Translations under genes and position numbers: made by a program
Shown: piece after piece, positions 14,847 to 16,299 of the stretch
Layout of the letters: every line of letters starts with the position of its first letter
How positions within the stretch are numbered: the stretch's first letter is position 1
From: an uncultured Bacteroidota bacterium
GTDB lineage: Bacteria > Bacteroidota > Bacteroidia > Bacteroidales > P3
Reading direction: 5' to 3'
Length of the DNA: 16,299 bases
NCBI GenBank assembly: GCA_900545215.1
Contig: UQXW01000047.1
Coordinates: 1-16,299 of the forward strand
The notes under the pieces: model-generated
Told to the model about the DNA's origin: nothing
The model's database searches: none
Seen by the model: the letters and a program-made list of their open reading frames with translations, nothing else

Positions 14847-16160
14847 TTACTTTTCCCTGAAATAAATGCTTATCGGAACGCCTTTGAAATCGTACATGCT
14901 TCTTATGCGGTTCTCTACGAAACGTTTATAAGGGTCTTTGACATATTGCGGAAGATTGCAATAGAACACGAATTGCGGGTAAGCGGTCTTCAACTGCATT
15001 ATGTATTTTATCTTCACATACTTTCCCTTGTACGCAGGGGGAGGATTTTGTTCCTTCACGATGGGAAGAAGCCTTTCATTCAACTCCGAAGTAGATATTT
15101 TCCGACTTCTGGACTTGTAAACCTCCCTTGCGGTCTCCAATACCTTATATATCCTCTGTTTGTTGATAACGGAAGTGAATACTATGGGTATATCATCGAA
15201 TGGAGCGGTCTTCGCTTTTATCTTCTCTTCAAATTCCAAATGGGTTTTGCTACCCTTTTCCACCAAATCCCACTTATTGACAACGATAACCACACCTTTG
15301 TTGTTCCTTTGTATCAATGAGAAGAGGTTCAAGTCCTGAGCCTGCAAGCCCTCCGAAGCATCTATCATCAGAATGCAGACATCAGCCGTTTCAATGGAGC
15401 GTATGGATCTCATGACAGAGTAAAATTCCACATCTTCCATCTCTTTGTTCTTCTTTCTCACCCCTGCCGTGTCCACAATCAGGAAGTCGAAACCGAAAAG
15501 ATTATACCTCGTACTCAAAGAATCCCTTGTCGTACCTGCCGAATTGTGAACGATGTTTCGAGGTTGACCGATTATGGCATTTATCAACGAACTCTTGCCG
15601 ACATTCGGGCGTCCCACGACGGCTATCTTGGGAATTCCTTCGTATTCGTCCTCGAAACTCTCCTCCGTTTTGAAGTCCTTGACAACCTCATCCAACAACT
15701 CTCCCGTTCCGGAACCGTTTATTGCGGATATGGAATAAATATCACCCAAGCCCAAGGCATAGAACTCCACATGATCGTTGGCTCGCAAAGCGTTGTCAGC
15801 CTTATTCGCAGCCAAGATAACCTTCTTATCTGTTCGTCTGAGCATATCTGCCACATCCTCATCGCTCGAGGTGAGTCCGTCTTTGACATCGACCATGAAT
15901 ACGATGACATCCGCCTCCTCTATTGCAAGTTGAACCTGCTTGCGTATCTCCCCCTCGAACGCATCATCGCTTCCCATTATGTAACCGCCGGTGTCGATCA
16001 CGGAAAACTCCTTGCCGTTCCATGCACACTTACCATAATGGCGGTCTCTCGTAACTCCTGCCTCGGAATGTATTATTGCATCTCTCGTTTCGGTAAGACG
16101 ATTGAACAAAGTCGATTTTCCCACGTTGGGTCTTCCCACTATCGCTACAATATTTCCCAT
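14847..16160 (-). CDS. der: Ribosome biogenesis GTPase Der (EngA)
   Basis: A 437-residue protein with two tandem GTPase domains and a C-terminal KH-like domain, needed for 50S ribosomal subunit assembly. The first domain has the P-loop GRPNVGKST (9-17), DTGG and NKAD; the second has GRPNVGKSS, DTAG and NKWD. The C-terminal part ends KGVPISIYFREK, normal for the family. I chose the ATG at 16160 because the protein then starts MGNIVAIVGRPNVGKS as Der proteins do, and because the -7 element at 16190-16183 lies between this ATG and the longer in-frame start at 16247, which would add 29 residues with no family counterpart. First gene of the run der > hslR > lpxL. Confidence 0.97.
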   Translation of the reverse strand: MGNIVAIVGRPNVGKSTLFNRLTETRDAIIHSEAGVTRDRHYGKCAWNGKEFSVIDTGGYIMGSDDAFEGEIRKQVQLAIEEADVIVFMVDVKDGLTSSDEDVADMLRRTDKKVILAANKADNALRANDHVEFYALGLGDIYSISAINGSGTGELLDEVVKDFKTEESFEDEYEGIPKIAVVGRPNVGKSSLINAIIGQPRNIVHNSAGTTRDSLSTRYNLFGFDFLIVDTAGVRKKNKEMEDVEFYSVMRSIRSIETADVCILMIDASEGLQAQDLNLFSLIQRNNKGVVIVVNKWDLVEKGSKTHLEFEEKIKAKTAPFDDIPIVFTSVINKQRIYKVLETAREVYKSRSRKISTSELNERLLPIVKEQNPPPAYKGKYVKIKYIMQLKTAYPQFVFYCNLPQYVKDPYKRFVENRIRSMYDFKGVPISIYFREK

Positions 16161-16182
16161 AAAATTCACATCTAATCGTTTG

Positions 16183-16190
16183 CAAAGGTA
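16183..16190 (-). promoter_or_regulatory. Probable der promoter -7 element
   Basis: TACCTTTG read on the minus strand (16190-16183) fits TAnnTTTG and equals the rnf -7 box. It lies 22 nt upstream of the der ATG. No exact TTTG occurs at the expected -33 position, so the upstream half is weak. Confidence 0.55.
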
Positions 16191-16299
16191 ATAAAAATAA
16201 CCGAGAGCCATCTGCACGACCGGATTCGGGAATTTCCGAGTTGTCAAGCGGCTCTATAAGCCGGTTATACATCGGCTGTGACAAGCGATGTTTCGATTG

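Noticed and set aside
16161..16247. Longer N-terminus for Der
   Set aside because: The added 29 residues have no family counterpart and the -7 element lies downstream of that start.
16161..16299. Small hairpins near the right edge (CGGCT/AGCCG near 16250 and ACATCG/CGATGT near 16270-16290)
   Set aside because: Stems of five to six pairs without a T-tract; could be the end of an upstream transcript but too weak to call.

Overview
This window looks like a piece of a Bacteroidales (phylum Bacteroidota) chromosome. The sequence evidence is: (1) intergenic promoters matching the Bacteroidota TTTG / TAnnTTTG pattern with 18-19 nt between the boxes (three complete examples, plus two -7 boxes alone); (2) an rnf operon of the rnfB-C-D-G-E type with a multi-cluster ferredoxin-like RnfB; (3) a DUF2520-type Rossmann protein and a Zn-ribbon-less Sir2 deacylase; (4) an outer-membrane polysaccharide-export lipoprotein and an LpxL-type acyltransferase, which mean a Gram-negative envelope. 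I cannot name the genus.

Layout, left to right. 1-584 (-): start of a polysaccharide export lipoprotein, cut by the window edge, with its own promoter. 674-5010 (-): one tight gene run, gltX > DUF2520 oxidoreductase > sir2/cobB-like deacylase > miaB, driven by a clear promoter just upstream of gltX. miaB is broken by a perfect 28-bp tandem duplication. 5011-5339: gene-free stretch with inverted repeats. 5340-10282 (-): the rnf operon, rnfB > rnfC > small secreted PsbP-like protein > rnfD > rnfG > rnfE. The expected last gene, rnfA, is not there. 10283-10766: divergent intergenic region holding the rnf promoter, a hairpin and a second copy of the repeat core found after rnfE. 10767-13553 (+): polA, the only plus-strand gene. 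13519-16160 (-): der > hslR-like S4 protein > lpxL-like acyltransferase, converging on polA with a 35-bp 3' overlap. 16161-16299: der promoter and an unassigned edge.

How the genes work together. The Rnf complex is a membrane ferredoxin:NAD+ oxidoreductase coupled to Na+ or H+ transport, an energy-conserving module of anaerobes. gltX, miaB, der and hslR belong to translation (Glu-tRNA charging, tRNA ms2i6A modification, 50S assembly, S4 RNA binding). polA is replication and repair. lpxL and the export lipoprotein are envelope biogenesis. Most of the window is conserved housekeeping sequence. The points of interest are the miaB frameshift duplication, the missing rnfA, the secreted PsbP-like gene embedded in the rnf operon, the loss of every proofreading catalytic residue in PolA, and a repeat core that flanks the rnf operon in direct orientation. 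I see no tRNA, rRNA, CRISPR array, insertion sequence or prophage, and no clear new defence or mobile system.
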